Origin: Perca fluviatilis
Lineage: Eukaryota; Chordata; Actinopteri; Perciformes; Percidae
Reading direction: 5' to 3'
DNA: 64,000 nt
NCBI RefSeq assembly: GCF_010015445.1
Contig: NC_053132.1
Location: 33,196,501 to 33,260,500 of the forward strand
Positions 10,326-22,812 of this stretch are shown one piece after another. The position numbers and the translations under genes are program-made. The notes beneath the pieces were generated by a model that saw only the letters and a list, made by a program, of their open reading frames with translations, was not told the origin of the DNA and made no database searches. Numbering within the stretch: position 1 is the first letter of the stretch; each line of letters begins with the position of its first letter.

Positions 10326-11242
10326 ATAGCATTCCCCACCAACTGGTCCCAAAATGTCCCAGTTAGGAAGTAAATGACATAAATTTTTTTTTTCATATAA
10401 CCCTATTTTCTTTTTCCAGACCTTAAACCACCATAAATATGCTAAATCTATAGAGATGTTATAATGGAACTTGAAGTTGATGCCATATGGTTTCAATATA
10501 AAAAGAGACCCAATTGAAGCTTTTATTAAAGGCTGAGCAAAATAAACTAGCCATATAGCACAGAGATGTTTGTGTTAAGAGTGTACTTAGAGAGAGTAAG
10601 ATTGCTTCAAACACAACAGGGCAAACTGTCAGACTCAACAAGCTTAACAATTACCTTGCCAGAGCCTCCACCAGCTGAATTAGCATATTTAAAGAAGAGT
10701 TCCACTTGAGGACAAAGATAATGATGGTGGGCTCAAAATAGCTGCGTTAAACATTCATGCTTGTGAACATGTACGTGTGTGCACATGCACACAGTCATGC
10801 ATGCCTATACACATATCAGCAAAAGGCATACAGATATACAAAATCTCAGAGTGTATTTCATAACATAACCCAACAATTACCTTCACTAAAAACACATAAA
10901 TGTATAAACTGGGGGTTTTCATACAGCTTGAGGAATGTCTGACATGGGTTTAGTGACAACATAATGTACGAAGGTGACATGGACAATTATTTTTTTAAAC
11001 TGTGTGCACGCTTTTTAAGAAGAAGAAAGAAGAAGAAACTCCTGTACTCCTGAAGTCAAATGTTTAGGAGTGCATAAGGAACTTTAAGAGTGCAATGAAA
11101 ATGTATCAAGTCATGTTTTTCCTGAATAAAAGGGATACGAATAGACATTTACAAGCAACATGATTACATGTTTTATACAAAAAGTACAGAAGGTTATTCA
11201 CTATTTGTACTTCAAACTGTATTCATTTAATAATTATGTAAT
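10326..11242. other. No recognisable feature
   Basis: AT-rich non-coding sequence. No repeats, splice-flanked exons or RNA genes are apparent. Confidence 0.4.
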
Positions 11243-11392
11243 GATTTATACTTCAAACTGCTTTAAACTGTATAAGGTCCAAGGTTCATTTATACAGAGA
11301 CAGAGAGAGAGAAAGTATCAGAGGAGAACCCTCTGGGCCTTCAATGTATTCAGTGAAGGCCTAAGAAGGAAGAAGAATGTTTGAACTTATTT
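11243..11392 (+). repeat. Direct repeat, left copy
   Basis: About 150 bp, from GATTTATACTTCAAACTGCT to TTTGAACTTATTTT, recurs almost identically at 13217-13388. The right copy differs by a longer GA run and a 5-bp insertion near the end. Both copies encode the peptide tail RRTLWAFNVFSEGLRRKKNV. The pair brackets a hAT transposase remnant and a complete BED hAT insertion. Confidence 0.85.
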
Positions 11393-11740
11393 TTGGTGGT
11401 TCAAAATAACGGTCTGGGAAATGGACCAATCACAATTTCTGTGAAAATTGAAGTGACTCCCCCTGGTGAAGCAGGGCCTTCAGTAGCTGAACCAAATGCC
11501 TGTGTAATGCAAGTGAATGGGGGCATGCATTTGACAGTGACAGGTGTCTTAGCCAATCATATTTTGATGAGTTGTGGGTGGGATGATTTCCCCACATCTT
11601 CCAGGCATTCGCGAATACATTCCACTAGGTCCTAGTTGAAGCCAACCGTGAAAGTTGTCAGTGAGTGAGGAAGGAGACCTCAGTTCATTCAACGATAGGA
11701 ACAACAACAAACGAGTACTGATTAACAGTTAGAGCAGTGA

Positions 11741-11962
11741 ATGGAGGCAGTTAGCGAAGAAGACTGTGTGGCTGGTTTAACTTCATTCTCAAGATCGCCT
11801 TTTCAGGGAAAACTTGAAATCATCCAGAAAGGCCAACAATCACCCACTTTGCCAGAATTAGTGCAAATTAGCAAGAGCTACGAGTCTTCAGTCACATCCC
11901 TCGCCCACGTCGAGGCATCAACTTATTCCCTCTTCCTCTCCCTGCTGTTCTCGTACTCATAG
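11741..11962 (+). pseudogene. hAT transposase N-terminal remnant (TTF-type leader)
   Basis: A 73-codon frame begins MEAVSEEDCVAGLTSFSRSP and continues FQGKLEIIQKG-x-SPTLPELVQ. This resembles the leader of fish TTF-type (ZMYM6-like) hAT transposases, which carry F-x-KL-x-I[IV]-x-KGRPTP-x-LP just before the zinc finger. The finger itself is not visible because the frame degenerates after SKSYESS. The family call is from memory and partial. Confidence 0.45.
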
Positions 11963-12161
11963 AACTGAAGTTACATCCAGCAACTACTGTTTTTCTTTTG
12001 TGTTTTTGTTAGATTTTTTGCAGTCATGGAAAAGAGTTTGCAACAGAACATTACCCGAGGAATTATTGTCACTGCCATAGGCCATACGTGCTGTAGCAAT
12101 AAAGGCAAGAAGACAACAAATTAAAACAAAAATTTAGTGAAGTTCTCAAGTGTGAACACAC

Positions 12162-13077
12162 CAGAGATGTTCACAAGTCATTTTTTGGAAGTCCAAGTCG
12201 AGTCTCAAGTCTTTGAGGGGCAAGTTCAAGTCAAGTCTCAAGTCTTTTGCCACGAGTCCAAGTCAAGTCTCAAGTCTCTGGCCTTCTGATGTATCCCTTA
12301 CACTGTATTGTTAAATCTTGTGAATTCAAAGCATGTCCTGTAGCTACCATCCATACAGTACAGTATCAGAATCAGTTGTAGGATAACTTTATGGGGTCTA
12401 CTTAACACATCCCTCTAGCCCTTGGACCTGGTGAAATATTAACCTAAGTCTGTCACATCATATGGATACAACTATAAAGATACATTTTTCCTGTTCCCAG
12501 CATTTGCACAACAGTTTGCGATGATTAGCTTGTTACCTGTGACGATATCTGCTAAATGTAACGTCTCTTTCACATTATCCAGTGACTGACCTATCTGGGA
12601 GCATTTGGAGATGCCTGATGAAGTCCACGTTGTTGATCCGGCATCATTTATCTTGGTGCCACACACCTTGCATGTAGCTGTTCGCTTACTGTCACTGTTT
12701 ACGAATTTATTGAAAGCAAAACGAATGACAAAAGGCACAACTCCGCGAGGACTTGGTGTTGGCATTGTCAATGTAATTTTTCATATGTGAGTGCGCTCAC
12801 ATAGGCATAACACATGCGTTACGTTGCACATTATGTCAAAGGGCAGGGGACATGCAGCCTGTCATACGTTTCCCCAATGTATGTGCGCCAATAAAAGAAA
12901 ATAGATGAATAAAAAGCAGCAATTGCATGAAAACAGGTTGTTGACGAGTCTCGAAGCTCGAGTCCGAGTCAAGTCTGAAGTCTTTTGGGTCGAGTCGCAA
13001 GTCAAGTCTGAAGTCAGCTGTTTGTGCGAATTAAGTGCGACTCAAGTCCGAGTCTCAGACTCAAGTCCCCATCTCTG
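12162..13077 (-). mobile_element. hAT element with BED zinc-finger remnant
   Basis: The element begins CAGAGATG at 12162 and ends CATCTCTG at 13077. It is flanked by a perfect 8-bp target-site duplication GAACACAC (12154-12161 and 13078-13085), as expected for hAT. Both subterminal regions are dense in AAGTC/GAGTC words (CAAGTCAAGTCTCAAGTC and relatives), which could be transposase binding repeats. The minus strand encodes a BED-finger fragment. At 916 bp it is too short for a full transposase, so it is an internally deleted, non-autonomous copy. Confidence 0.9.
12472..12771 (-). pseudogene. BED-type zinc-finger hAT transposase fragment
   Basis: A 99-codon frame includes FNKFVNSDSKRTATCKVCGT followed by KINDAGSTT. 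The W/F-x3-F and C-x2-C spacing matches a BED zinc finger, the DNA-binding N-terminus of many hAT transposases. The histidine half is scrambled after GSTTWTSSG, probably by a frameshift. No RNase-H-like catalytic core is present within the element. Confidence 0.7.
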
Positions 13078-13216
13078 GAACACACCCTAATGTGCCTAAC
13101 GGGACTAGTATTATGGGGGAATATCTAGTAAGTTGTAACGATTGAAGATACTAGTCCTGTGCGAATAGGGCTTATGATATTTCCATGTGACCATATATTT
13201 AATCTCATCATATGGC

Positions 13217-13388
13217 GATTTATACTTCAAACTGCTTTAAACTGTATAAGGTCCAAGGTTCATTTATACAGAGACAGAGAGAGAGAAAGAGAGAGAGAGT
13301 ATCAGAGGAGAACCCTCTGGGCCTTCAATGTATTCAGTGAAGGCCTAAGAAGGAAGAAGAATGTTTGAATGTTTTGAACTTATTTTCT
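13217..13388 (+). repeat. Direct repeat, right copy
   Basis: Second copy of the 11243-11392 repeat, 1974 bp downstream and in the same orientation. It has an expanded GA tract (13270-13300). High identity implies a recent duplication or two insertions of the same young repeat. Confidence 0.85.
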
Positions 13389-14566
13389 CCATACCAAGCT
13401 GACTAGCTTCCTCTGTAATATTTGCCATGCACCACCACTGGTTACAAGTCACTGTTGCAAAAAATATTCTTATAACTTTTTCGTAATCTGTCTCTACTAT
13501 GGTTAAGGATTGGTCTGGTGCAACCAAAGTACATTGCCTTTAAAGGCTTTATCATTTCCCCCTTCTGCTATCTGTGTATTACCGTTCTAAAAATCCCTTT
13601 GCTACGGGAAACAACAACCTTCCAGCTAGCAAGCTACATGCTAAAAAATGGCAAGTTTAAAAAAAATTAAATCGTGCAATAAGGCAGGCCTGCTTGGTTA
13701 TTTTGGAATGATTTAAAAGAAAGATTTACAAATAATGTTTACGGCATTTACTATGCCCACCAGTTATGGGAAAAAAAATATTTTCAAAGCATGGCCTATC
13801 GTCTGCGGTGAGCTAGCGAAGGTAATGTTGAACACAGAGACATGTAATATGTAGGCAATTTAAATCTTTTTATTTTATTGCTGTCACCTCAAAATACCTT
13901 GGGTTACACAGACAATTCCTACTTCCAGGTGTATTGTGCTTTGTGTCAGGTTGTGCATGTTTTGAACTGACAATTATGATAATTCTAACTGCACGTGAAA
14001 ACAGCACAACACTCGTCAGTCTCCTCTTCCCTCTTCCGCATAGATAACATCTGTAATTTCAGTGTCTAATGTAATTACTGTACATAAGTCACTTTGGTAG
14101 TGCTTTGTATTGTGAGAAAGGCCTGACAAATGTGTAGTAAGCAACAGTATGTAGAAACACAGAGAAAAGACATCAGCAGCACAGTATATCTTCCTGTTCC
14201 ACATATCTCCCTCCATGACATGTTGGTCAGAGAACGACAAGCACCACTGGGTGCTGGGCTGGAGCGAGAGAGAAAAAACTGAACCCTGGAATTGGAAAGT
14301 GTGTGTATGTGTGTGGTGATGTCTCCAAGCCCGGATGGTAATTGTCAGGGTTTGGCAGGGCAATCAGTTCCATGCCACTGAGCGCCACGTCTCGACATGT
14401 TCTACAGCAACTCTCAGTGTAGACACACACACACACTGCAGACGCCTGACCCCCCACACCTGTTCACTGGAGTGAGACAGAAATAAGAACCCTGTTCCCC
14501 ACTGCCTTAGCTCAGAGGAACAAAGGAACAACCTCCCACACACACACGCACACGCACACACACACA

Positions 14567-14608
<42 letters not shown>

Positions 14609-15110
14609 ATGTCAAGGCTGAATATGCTCAGTTGAACACAACAATGTAGAATCACAGCTGCACTCAGCTCTTGGCTATAATGCATCACACATATGAATCA
14701 TGCTAATGCCACACAGACATTGTCGTTCTTTCCACTGGCAGTCTGAATAAAGAGAGGAAGCTACATACAGTGATGAAAAGACATCATACAGGTATACATA
14801 CTGTTCAGTCGCATACATAAACTGCCATCATGGCAAACACACACTTATAAAAACACACAGAGACACGGGTCCCATTTTCAGCAGCCAGTTACAGGGTTGA
14901 CACACAAAGACAGATGGTTCAAATCCAGAATCCTCATGCTTCTAAAAAATATAATCCAACATCAGTCAAAGGTAAGACAGTTAGGGATAGGGCTCTTTGT
15001 AGTTAAGATATAAAATTGTATTATAAAATCAGGTCTTTAAAGTTAAACTACAACATGATTTTAAATGGGTTACAGCTGAAGTTGAAAAAAACATTTTTGT
15101 TTTCTTTGTT
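13389..15110. other. No gene; CA-rich interval
   Basis: Non-coding sequence with a large CA/GT content. Open frames on the minus strand around 14.0-14.6 kb are translated microsatellite and flank (runs of Cys-Val) and have no family motifs. Confidence 0.5.
14536..14607. repeat. (CA)n microsatellite
   Basis: About 70 bp of CA dinucleotides with a few G and T interruptions. Confidence 0.95.
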
Positions 15111-15111
15111 A

Positions 15112-16488
15112 TATTTCATTTTCATTTCGTTTTTTATTTATTAAACAGGAAAAGATTAAAGACAATCGGGCCTGACTCAGTGTAAAACTGATTTTCAGCA
15201 GGTTCCTGCTCTGCAGAACATAAACACCACATACACAACAAAAACTCCTAAACACAACAGCAACAAACACACAGACCAGGAGAATGAGCAACAGGGCAAA
15301 GCCATAAAGCTGACTCAATGGTCACAGGTATACCTCTCCATTAAATAGCGAGCAAATGTTAATTTAAATGATCTTATTGACGTTAAAGTTCTAATGTGCT
15401 GTGGAATGTCATTCCAGACTTTAGTGAGCACATAGAAAAAAGATCTCTGTCCATAACAGTTTCTAAAAGCCGGTAGAGGCAAAAGTCCATTTGTAGTAGA
15501 TCTCGTAATGCGCTCGGACCTTGAACTGGGTTTTGGAATAGCAGCTGCAGTGTGACCATTTAAAATTTGATAATACAGTTTTATCCCATGGCTTAATTTA
15601 TAATTCTCAAATGTCAAGGCATTACACAGAGATAGTGCAGTACAGTGGTGAGTCCATCCAGGAAGCCTGACATGGAGCTTATAGGCTTTGTTATAGAGTC
15701 TTATTACTGGTTCAAGAATCTCATTTGTTGTAAGTGACCAAACAGGTAAACAATACGACAAAGTGGACATAATGATGGCATGAAGATAAGTCTTTGAGAC
15801 AGAGAGCAGCAAATATGGTCTAATTTTATTATAAGCAAATAACTTTTGGTTTAACTTTCTGGTTAGGGTTTGGACATGCTCACAATAAGTGAGATGTGAG
15901 TCAAGAGAGACTCCAAGATACTTATAAGTGGATACAACTGAAAGTCTTTGATTAGAGAACATGATGGGATTGGATATGGATAAATGTCTCCTAGATGAAT
16001 GGAAGTACATACATTCTGTTTTCTTGGTATTAAGTGTTAAATGATTCTCTTGCAACCAGTTATGTAAATGCTGGAGATCTGTGTTAAGTTTGTGATTAAT
16101 TGTATCAATATTTGAGCCAGAAAAAAAAATAACATATAGCAGAGAGCTGGAAAAAAATAAACACATAAGGAAGATCATTAATATACATAAGGAAAAGTAA
16201 AGGACCTAAAATACTGCCCTGTGGAACTCCCATAGAACACACTCGTGGCTGTGAAGTTACTAAACCGATTTTCACAGTCTGAGATCTATCACTTAAATAT
16301 GATCTAATCATATTTATTGTAGAGGAGGACAAATGAAAAGTAAGAAGTTTATTTAACAAAATTTGATGATTAACTGTATCGAAAGCTTTTCGAAAATCTA
16401 TGTATACAGCTCCGGTAATCTGGCCCTTATTTAAAGACGCACGTATCTGCTCAGTGAAAAGCAGCAGAGCCGACATAGTTGACCGCAT
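15112..16488 (-). mobile_element. Non-LTR retrotransposon (LINE, Jockey/L2-type superfamily), 5'-truncated
   Basis: The minus strand carries the 3' half of a LINE: RT domain, C-terminal region, about 200 bp of 3' UTR and an A-rich end (AATAAATAAAAAACGAAATG, near 15112-15140). It begins abruptly in the RT at 16488, typical of incomplete target-primed reverse transcription. The exact clade is not certain. The RT sequence differs from the L2 copies at 33 and 60 kb, so it is a separate family. Confidence 0.85.
15315..16488 (-). pseudogene. LINE reverse transcriptase, YADD deleted
   Basis: Two overlapping minus-strand frames make up the gene. The first (16488-16105) holds GAVYIDFRKAFDTVNHQI (motif A with its catalytic D) and CSMGVPQGSILGPLLFLMYI (motif B). 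The second (16178-15315, 287 codons) holds the C-terminal part, with LNTKKTECMYFHSS, TYKYLGVSLDSHL and LWSL/LSYCLPVWS-type motifs, and ends at a stop near 15315. Between them, where FADD or YADD should follow, the sequence reads ICYFFFWL or YVIFFSG. About 13 nt, including the catalytic Asp-Asp pair, is missing and the frame is shifted. The enzyme would be dead. Confidence 0.85.
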
Positions 16489-16948
16489 AGGTCAACATTG
16501 ATTAATTGGTGTGTTATGCATAGACTATATATAAAAACCGTAAAATAATATACATTGTATACACATAGGAGAATACTTCTCTCAACATGCTGGGGCAGCT
16601 CCTCCCTTACATGAACAAGAGTTGTAGCTCATCACAAGACAAACACGCAGAGTCAGACTTGGGAATCAGTCAGGAATCATCATTTACTGTGGAACCCATA
16701 TGCTGTTGAAAGCAAATCAACTGCTGTTAGCTGAATCGTGGTTGACCTTTTGTAAAAGAGGCTGCCATCGTGAAACTAATGACTCTAAACACAACAGTGT
16801 TGCTGTTTGGACAAGGCAGTCCTCCCCAGAAAAACGCCCACATGAGCCGTTTGTTCAAGCAGCAATTATGACTTATATTGACATTTATAGTGACGGCACC
16901 CTCTAGTTTCTGTTTTGATGAGAGCAAAGCAGAAAGTAAGGTGACGAA
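16489..16948. other. No recognisable feature
   Basis: Sequence between the truncated LINE and the next repeat. No coding or repeat signal seen. Confidence 0.4.
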
Positions 16949-17580
16949 GTATAAAGGCCCAGACCCACCGACCAGACGGCCGACCCTCGGCAGAAAAGGC
17001 AGTCGGACTGATCGGTCTCCCAGAGTTGGTCCAAAAAGTTCCTCAGAACACACCGAAGAGACGAGACGTAATACGTCTCCATAACAGCAGGCGGCGCTAA
17101 TCTGTATTGTCGCCCAAAAACTAAAACTGGAAGCTGATTGGACGAATGCGTCACGTGGGACTGGTTTCTCCAGAAATTCAAAGCCAGACTGTCATGGCGG
17201 CCTTTCAGAATACGAGCTCATATTGTAATAAAATAGTTCCCCGAAACGTGTTTCTGAAAACATTTGAAGAGAGAAATAGGCCGTGCAGTTGCTGAATCTG
17301 TCTTCATTTCAGATCAACAAAGGTCAGTTTAAAAGATTTTCATCAGATTTTGAGAGACTCTAGTCACGCTCATCCCGCTCCCCCGTTTCCTGGTTAGCTC
17401 TCCACCAATCAGATGGCTCATTTGAGTCCGACTGCCGGCAGTGCCCACCCCGATTATACAAGTCAAATCAGCCCAAATGAAGGCTGACAGCCCCTCGGAC
17501 GACGGCACGGAACACACCGAACAGACTCGAGTCACTGACCTCGCCAGACTGTCCAACGGCCGATTATCAGCTCATTGTGT
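16949..17580. repeat. Dispersed GC-rich fish repeat, probable non-autonomous DNA transposon
   Basis: This block is sharply richer in GC than its surroundings and starts GGCCCAGACCCACCGACC. It contains GACGTAATACGTCTCCATAA and CAGGCGGCGCTAA, which recur reverse-complemented at about 32483-32515. Recurrence in opposite orientation supports a mobile repeat. Clean TIRs and target duplications were not resolved. Confidence 0.5.
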
Positions 17581-18044
17581 AGTAGGCTTAAGAGCGCCAA
17601 ATTTCCATGTCAGGAGGTAAGTAGGGGGGGGTAGATAGGTCAAACAAACACAGGACATACACCTAGGAGACCGGGGTTTGTGTCCTGTTGTTTTCTGGGA
17701 CCGCTAGGGGCACTAATTTATGAAACCCTCCTGTAGGTCGAGTTAGAGGGGAGGAATAAAGGGCATGGTTTTGACAGCGCAACACCGTCACTACAGTCAA
17801 CTGCATCAAAATGTGTCCATGGGAGTCACCCACTGACTACAGGATATGTGTGACACACAACCCCTAGACATACACACACGTTTGTATGTCTAGGAGGCAT
17901 AAGTATGTGTATGCAAACATGTTTGTATATTGCTCACACAAACACAATATGACAGTAGAGATATATTCCACCGCCTCAGAGAAACATACAGTAATGGCCT
18001 ACACATGGCCAGCAGAGGGACACATGAAGTGGTTTGTGTTTATA

Positions 18045-18049
<5 letters not shown>

Positions 18050-18085
<36 letters not shown>
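18050..18085. repeat. (GT)n microsatellite
   Basis: Uninterrupted GT dinucleotides, about 36 bp. Confidence 0.95.
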
Positions 18086-18087
<2 letters not shown>

Positions 18088-20482
18088 TCTGTTATAGCCT
18101 CAAGGGACTACAGATCCCAGTGGAAGCATCCAAGCAGTCAGAACAGTAAGCCTCCGTCAAAGTGCATAGACTGTATAGTGCATGCCTAGTCTGTCAAACA
18201 CAGACACACTCTACATTTCTACATATGCTGATACAAGTCAGAGGTTTGATTAAATCAATAGACAATAAAACAAATGACAAATTATTTAGGAAATTTGCTA
18301 AACTTTGAAAACTGATCATGTGCGTGTGTGTCAGTGTGTTCAACCAGCCTCTCTTCTACCAACTAGATACATTCTCTAATCACACAGCTCCCACAGTGAT
18401 GGAAATGTCAGACTCTAATGTCCCCCACTGTTTTCTCTGTTACCTGAATGATTCAAAACCGACCCCAATTGTGTAATAATATATATTTAATTCATAACAT
18501 AACTTTACAATGCACAATGTGGTTGTACGCCAGTAGCCTACATTAAATTACATTCCCTTTCCATTTAGCGTCTGGTTTTATTTATTTTTTAGTCAGTGTT
18601 TGTGTTGGCCTACTCTTTTCTTATCCCTTGTCCCCCTTTACTTGTGTAACACTTGAAATGCAACGATGCATCTGTAACTTATTCTCTTATTGTAAATGAA
18701 TGATTTTCTGTCTGAGCAAAATATTCATTGCGACTATATGACCTCTCAGTTTTACTAACTCCGTAATCTACAGTGGGCCATAAAGCACCGTAAAGAAAAG
18801 ATCTTTAGGACAGTAGGTGGGGTTAAAACACTACAGCTTTAGTCCAAAGTGGCCGCTAGAATCAACACAGACTGAAAGTTACATATAGACACTTTAACTA
18901 AAAATTGCTTAAAACTTAAAAACTTAAATGAACTTTAATATGGCTATGTGACATCATGGTTAGGCCTGTCACAATTACGTCATAACATACGTATGATCGC
19001 AATTATTTGAGCTTACAGGGATCATTTTGCACAATCAACAATCATTTTTAGCCAATGTTAGAAATCTGGCAACAAATAAAAAGTAATAAGGGGCATTTCC
19101 ATCAGCTGGTTTGACAAAAAAAATGTCTACCTGAGCACAAGATTCCAATGTCAGGAGAAAAAAGATTTTGGCTGTCTAGACCTTACTGCTGTTAGGCAGG
19201 TTCTTTTGTTGCAGTTCATATGAGACAATTTTTCTTGCTTTCCGAAGCAAGATGATGACAGAGAGGTGCCAATAACGGGTCTCTTTATTTATAGCGGAGA
19301 GTCTCCCCTAAGGGTGCAGCAGTGTGTCTGACAGCTCTGGGGTTACTTATGCAGGGGATCATTTACAGAGAGTCCTTTGATGCTTAAGTTCAGTATGTTT
19401 AAACCCAGTTTAGAACTGCTGTACAATATAATTGGATCAAACCGCTGATCTGTCATGTAATGTTTGATACATAATTATTTATTTGTAAAAAAAAGAAAGG
19501 AAAAAAAACCTCGGCATAAAAATCATTGACGCAATATTGTGAAAATATTGTCACATTTTGTTGCAGTGCAGAGGAGAGAGACAGAGGCCGATACCGATGT
19601 TTGATCAATAAACCGGTGGATTCCTAATATATTTTGAAAAAACATAGCCTATAGATGCATTTCCATTACAGTTTCCGAGCGTCGTTCCGCAATATGTTCA
19701 CCGGCAGCACCCTCCACTTCATACATGTTTTGTAGCGCATCGCTCTCGTAATTAGCACATCCATTAATCAATTCATTTGAAAGGCCAGCAAACACATAGT
19801 AATTTATTTATCTTCCTCTTTAATACCCCCCCCCTCCAAACCCCTACCTCAAGCTTATTCTGTTATGCCTCAACCTATTTCCACACCCCCAACTTCCCCC
19901 TCCAAGTGTGTTGTTCCTCTCCACTGTGTTGTGTTGTGTTGTGTTAAGCCTTCAGTTTGAAAGAGGACAGCCATCCATAGAGGAACAGTAATTAGGGGAC
20001 AGGAACTGGCAACTGCCTGCTAAAAGAAGAAAAAAAGGCAACAAAGAAGGGAAATGGGAGGACGACTGTGAAAGGGAAGAAAAAGGAGCTGGGAAAAGGA
20101 AGAAAGAAAAGAGAGACATAAATAATAAAACATAATCCCCATGTCTCTTCTTTCTATTAATATACCACTCTATTTTCTGCCTTGGCTGGACGCGTAGTTT
20201 AGACAGCAAAGGAAAGGCAAGAAGGGAAATTGTTCCAAGTGAAAGGATGCCAGCCTGTGCATGTCAGCATTTCCAGGCTGGCAAGAAAGCAGTGCCCAGC
20301 CCTCCTCCTCTGGGTGAGCTGATGAGGCAGGGAGCAGAGTGGGTGAGAGGGGGAGGAGTGGAAGGTTGGAGGGGTGGGAACAACAGAGGTCTAGTTACAC
20401 AGAGTCTGCTGGGCTCCGACCGTAGGGAGCATCTCAGGCCGATTCAGAACGCTGCCCTGACACCATGGAGACAACCGCCCTG

Positions 20483-20483
<1 letters not shown>

Positions 20484-20573
<90 letters not shown>
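20484..20573. repeat. (CA)n microsatellite
   Basis: About 90 bp of uninterrupted CA. Long open frames through it encode only Thr-His or Cys-Val and are not genes. Confidence 0.95.
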
Positions 20574-20574
<1 letters not shown>

Positions 20575-20720
20575 CCTGTCCATCCCAATTCCTGCCTGGT
20601 GTACCCGGCCTGTCAGCCGCGGTGTGTCGGAATATTTATCAGCAGGGAAAACAGCTTGTCCTCGTTGCTGCTGTCATGTATGCCAGAGGGGAGGGAGAGA
20701 GCGATGGCGAGAGAGCAGCG

Positions 20721-20754
<34 letters not shown>

Positions 20755-20763
20755 AAGACAGAC
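20721..20763. repeat. (ACAG)n microsatellite
   Basis: About ten GACA units with one GAAA interruption. Confidence 0.95.
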
Positions 20764-22756
20764 AGCACTATGTATCAGTGTGTATGCTACTTGTTGACTG
20801 GTTGTTGTAACAGGCTGATGTTTTAATACGAATCTGATGTGGTCCAGTCTATCATCAGTCTGATGATATTAGATATTAGACATTGATTGCTGATTACATG
20901 TTTAGTGATTGAGGTCTATGGGAACTTAACCTGAAGTCACCTCAGCTAACACTGATTTCACAGAAATGGGACTGGGTATGAAGATGTGCTACCTTCGTGG
21001 TCGTGAACAGTATGCTTTGGTACTAACAAGCATTCAAAAATGGGCCATTGTTCAGTACTGCATACCCCCTTTGGGCTCAGTTTGTAATGTTTTCAATTAG
21101 ACTGGACTGGGACAAAAAATGGGCTTTTGAGTGTCAACACTTCATTTCCTGCATTTTGGTGAATGTTTATGCACCAATCTGTGCCTTTTCTGCATCAGTC
21201 TATGGTGGAAATAGCATGGTACTTCTTGCTTCAAAAGTGAATAGTTGCTTCAACTTCTTTCCTTTTTAGGGCAGATTGCAACTGTCGCTTTTGAGATTGC
21301 ATACTGCCACACGCCTACTTTACCAGAGGCATTGTTGCGTCTATGAGTCACTTTCTAGCAGTTTGTCAAAATAAAAATCCTCTGCTACTTTTCTGTTTCT
21401 ACTGATATTCATCAAACAAAAAATGTTTTGAAAAGTTACTACATAGGCCAACTTCTTACCCCTCCTTCTCTTTACTACTGGTAGCTCGCGAGCAGGTTTT
21501 CAGTAGCTCGCCATTAGGTTGACAAACTGAGACACAAAATGACTATGATATTAAAAGTGAGGTAGCTGACTTTGTGGGCCATAGACGTGTAAAGTGATAC
21601 ATTTTTCTTCGCCCTGATGGGAATATTTTCAGTGATGAAGCTTCTTTATGTAGGCATAAAGAAGTGTAAAATAGTCATGAACCTTGACGTGAAGTTAAGA
21701 TTTTTCATAAGCTTTGGGTTTTGCAATTTCAGCAAACAGTAGTTTCATTCAGCTTATGTGTGTTATGTAAATCAATGTAAGCTCTTGGCCACTTTCGTTA
21801 TTTTAAAGTAGACCTTAGATGAAGAAAGGTTGGAGACCCCTGGCATAGATGCAGTTTTTAGAAAGGCTGAGTGCTGAGGCAGGAAAGGCAGAGTTCTAGG
21901 CCCAAATGCTAACAGTAGATAATGCAGGTGTTGTATTTGTTTATACAAAAAAAATCCAGGCTTATGTGTAGTAATTACAGGAAAGAGTCCAAACAAGGGT
22001 AGTAGTCCATATATTAAAACATAAATCCAAAACGTCTAGAAATAGTCTAAAACATCCAACACAATAACAGGTTGGCAGAGAAAAGCACAATTACACGATA
22101 TGAGAGCTGTGTTCAAAACCGTTCCCTGTCATGGAAATAGTTCCCTATATAGTGTGTTCGCCATTTTGTAGTTGTGTTCAAATTCTCCGTGGTAAATTTC
22201 ATTCACTATATAGTCCACAAAGCACAGCTAATTTGAGTGTACATACAATGTACCCTACACTTTACTCCCGGGGCCTGTTTCACAAAAGCAGAATATATAA
22301 ATCCAGGATAACTGATAAAGCGAGGCTTGACCTAGTCAGTGTTGTATAAAGTACTAGAAAGCAATACTTGAGTAAAAGTACAAGTACCGTACTAGAAAAA
22401 GACTTTGGTAGAAGTGAAAGTTACCTTTTAGAATATTACTTAAAGTGATGGTTCGGAGTAATTTACCCTAGGGTCCTTTGCACCATGACCTCAAGCCAAA
22501 CACCCCCAGAAGCTTTTTTCACCTGGGTCTAACACTGGGCGAGTTAGCATAGAGTAGCGTTAGCCGCTGAGTAGCTTAGCGCGGGGCTAATGGACCCACG
22601 TTTGTATCTCTTAAATGACCCCACTAATAATGCCCGAAATGATACCAAACGTCTACACTAGTATATATAGGTTATGCTCTCATAAAACGATGGATTGGAA
22701 AGTTTGTAAGTACACCAGAAGTTTATGAAGACTTGCCTGCTCTCTTCTGCTCTCTG

Positions 22757-22782
22757 TTGCTGCTGCTGCTGCTGCTGCTGCT
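22757..22782. repeat. (CTG)n in left arm
   Basis: About eight CTG/TGC triplets. The opposite arm has a more interrupted CAG/CAA version at 26125-26145, so the left copy has expanded since the arms diverged. Confidence 0.9.
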
Positions 22783-22812
22783 ACCTGCAGTTAGACAAGT
22801 GCTTAGGGCCGT

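Larger units (their letters stand above)
17581..22099. other. Gene-free interval with microsatellites
   Basis: No coding region recognised. It holds several simple repeats (listed separately). A hAT-like left end (AGGCCTGTCACAATTACG) lies near 18965, and a possible TTAA-type right end (ATATAGACACTTTAA) near 18885. At 22100-22260 there is sequence resembling a fish repeat with TCCCTATATAGTG words. These partial ends are too weak to define elements. Confidence 0.4.

Noticed and set aside
20247..20810. 187-codon plus-strand open frame
   Set aside because: Its middle is translated (CA)n and its end is translated (ACAG)n. Flanks have no family motif.
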